Assembly (NCBI GenBank): GCA_024278775.1
Contig: JAJRSP010000019.1
Coordinates: forward strand, 1 to 32,027
DNA length: 32,027 bases
Direction: 5' to 3'
Source: Planctomycetota bacterium
GTDB taxonomy: Bacteria; Planctomycetota; Phycisphaerae; UBA1845
Shown: positions 31,882 to 32,027 of the stretch, one piece after another
How the letters are laid out: each line of letters begins with the position of its first letter
Numbering within the stretch: the first letter of the stretch is position 1
Notes under the pieces: generated by a model
What the model was told of the DNA's origin: nothing
Database searches by the model: none
What the model saw: only the letters and a program-made list of their open reading frames with translations
Program-made: the position numbers and the translations under genes

Positions 31882-32027
31882 TCACTCTTTGTTCCCGGTG
31901 AAGTTTTGTTGGAAATGTGCGAAGTCGGCGAAGTCGACGTCGCCGTCTGTGTCCATGTCTGCCCACAGGCAGCCGGGGTCTGCGACTGCGCCGGGGCCGT
32001 TGCCGCGCTCGGCGATGCACTCGGCGA
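31882..32027 (-). CDS. C-terminal end of a dockerin-like secreted protein (5' part outside window)
   Basis: Only the last 47 codons and the stop are inside the window. The end reads GCLWADMDTDGDVDFADFA, then HFQQNFTGNKE, a single dockerin/EF-hand-type loop (D-x-D-x-D-G-x-V-D-x-x-D) of the kind that closes many secreted planctomycete proteins. The Cys residues before it (ECIAERGN, DPGCLW) also fit the group. The same type of loop occurs in the secreted protein at 21421-23151. Calcium binding is likely; nothing can be said of the rest of the protein. Confidence 0.75.
   Translation of the reverse strand, partial: AECIAERGNGPGAVADPGCLWADMDTDGDVDFADFAHFQQNFTGNKE

Overview
The window looks like a chromosomal segment of a planctomycete, possibly of the Phycisphaerae type. 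The grounds are the high G+C content, a giant secreted protein whose N-terminus carries an LEPRLLLSA motif, an IPTL-CTERM-like sorting tail, dockerin-like C-termini rich in D-x-D-x-D-G loops, a DUF3467 protein, and many short palindromic repeats between genes. lpxK and an O-antigen-ligase-like gene indicate an LPS-type outer membrane. The assignment is by gene content only; there is no rRNA or other marker here.

Left third (1-13.1 kb). A minus-strand gene of at least 2015 codons (1-6045, cut by the window edge) encodes a giant acidic RTX/LEPR-XLL protein. Across a 400-bp spacer lies a plus-strand cluster: a DUF3467 protein, a GAF-GAF-TM-HlyD protein, a PqqD-like/M50 intramembrane protease/HlyD fusion, and a short SecA-like ATPase of 652 aa that ends soon after its second motor domain. 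No ABC ATPase or TolC is present. I suggest, as inference, that this cluster is a dedicated export or sorting machine, with the divergent giant protein as a possible substrate.

Middle (13.2-23.2 kb, all minus strand). A gmhB-like phosphatase is interrupted by a G9 tract from what looks like its own C-terminal membrane segment. Next is a tightly coupled run, in transcription order Memo-like protein, lpxK, FAD oxidoreductase, aldo/keto reductase, with TGATG, ATGA and 19-nt overlaps. rnhA, a REC/degenerate-GGDEF/HD-GYP protein, and a secreted IPTL-CTERM-like protein with a strong terminator follow.

Right third (23.2-32.0 kb). A biotin carboxylase and its biotin carrier are encoded by two overlapping genes. 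The carrier's 3' end is part of a 160-bp imperfect direct repeat. A LiuC-like methylglutaconyl-CoA hydratase nearby suggests a methylcrotonyl-CoA carboxylase and leucine breakdown. Also here are a zinc-ribbon membrane protein, an SRPBCC protein with an unknown partner, an O-antigen-ligase-like protein, dapF, and the last 47 codons of a dockerin-like protein. At least three families of repeats, two of them palindromic, fill the gaps. No tRNA, rRNA, CRISPR array, insertion sequence or phage gene was seen.
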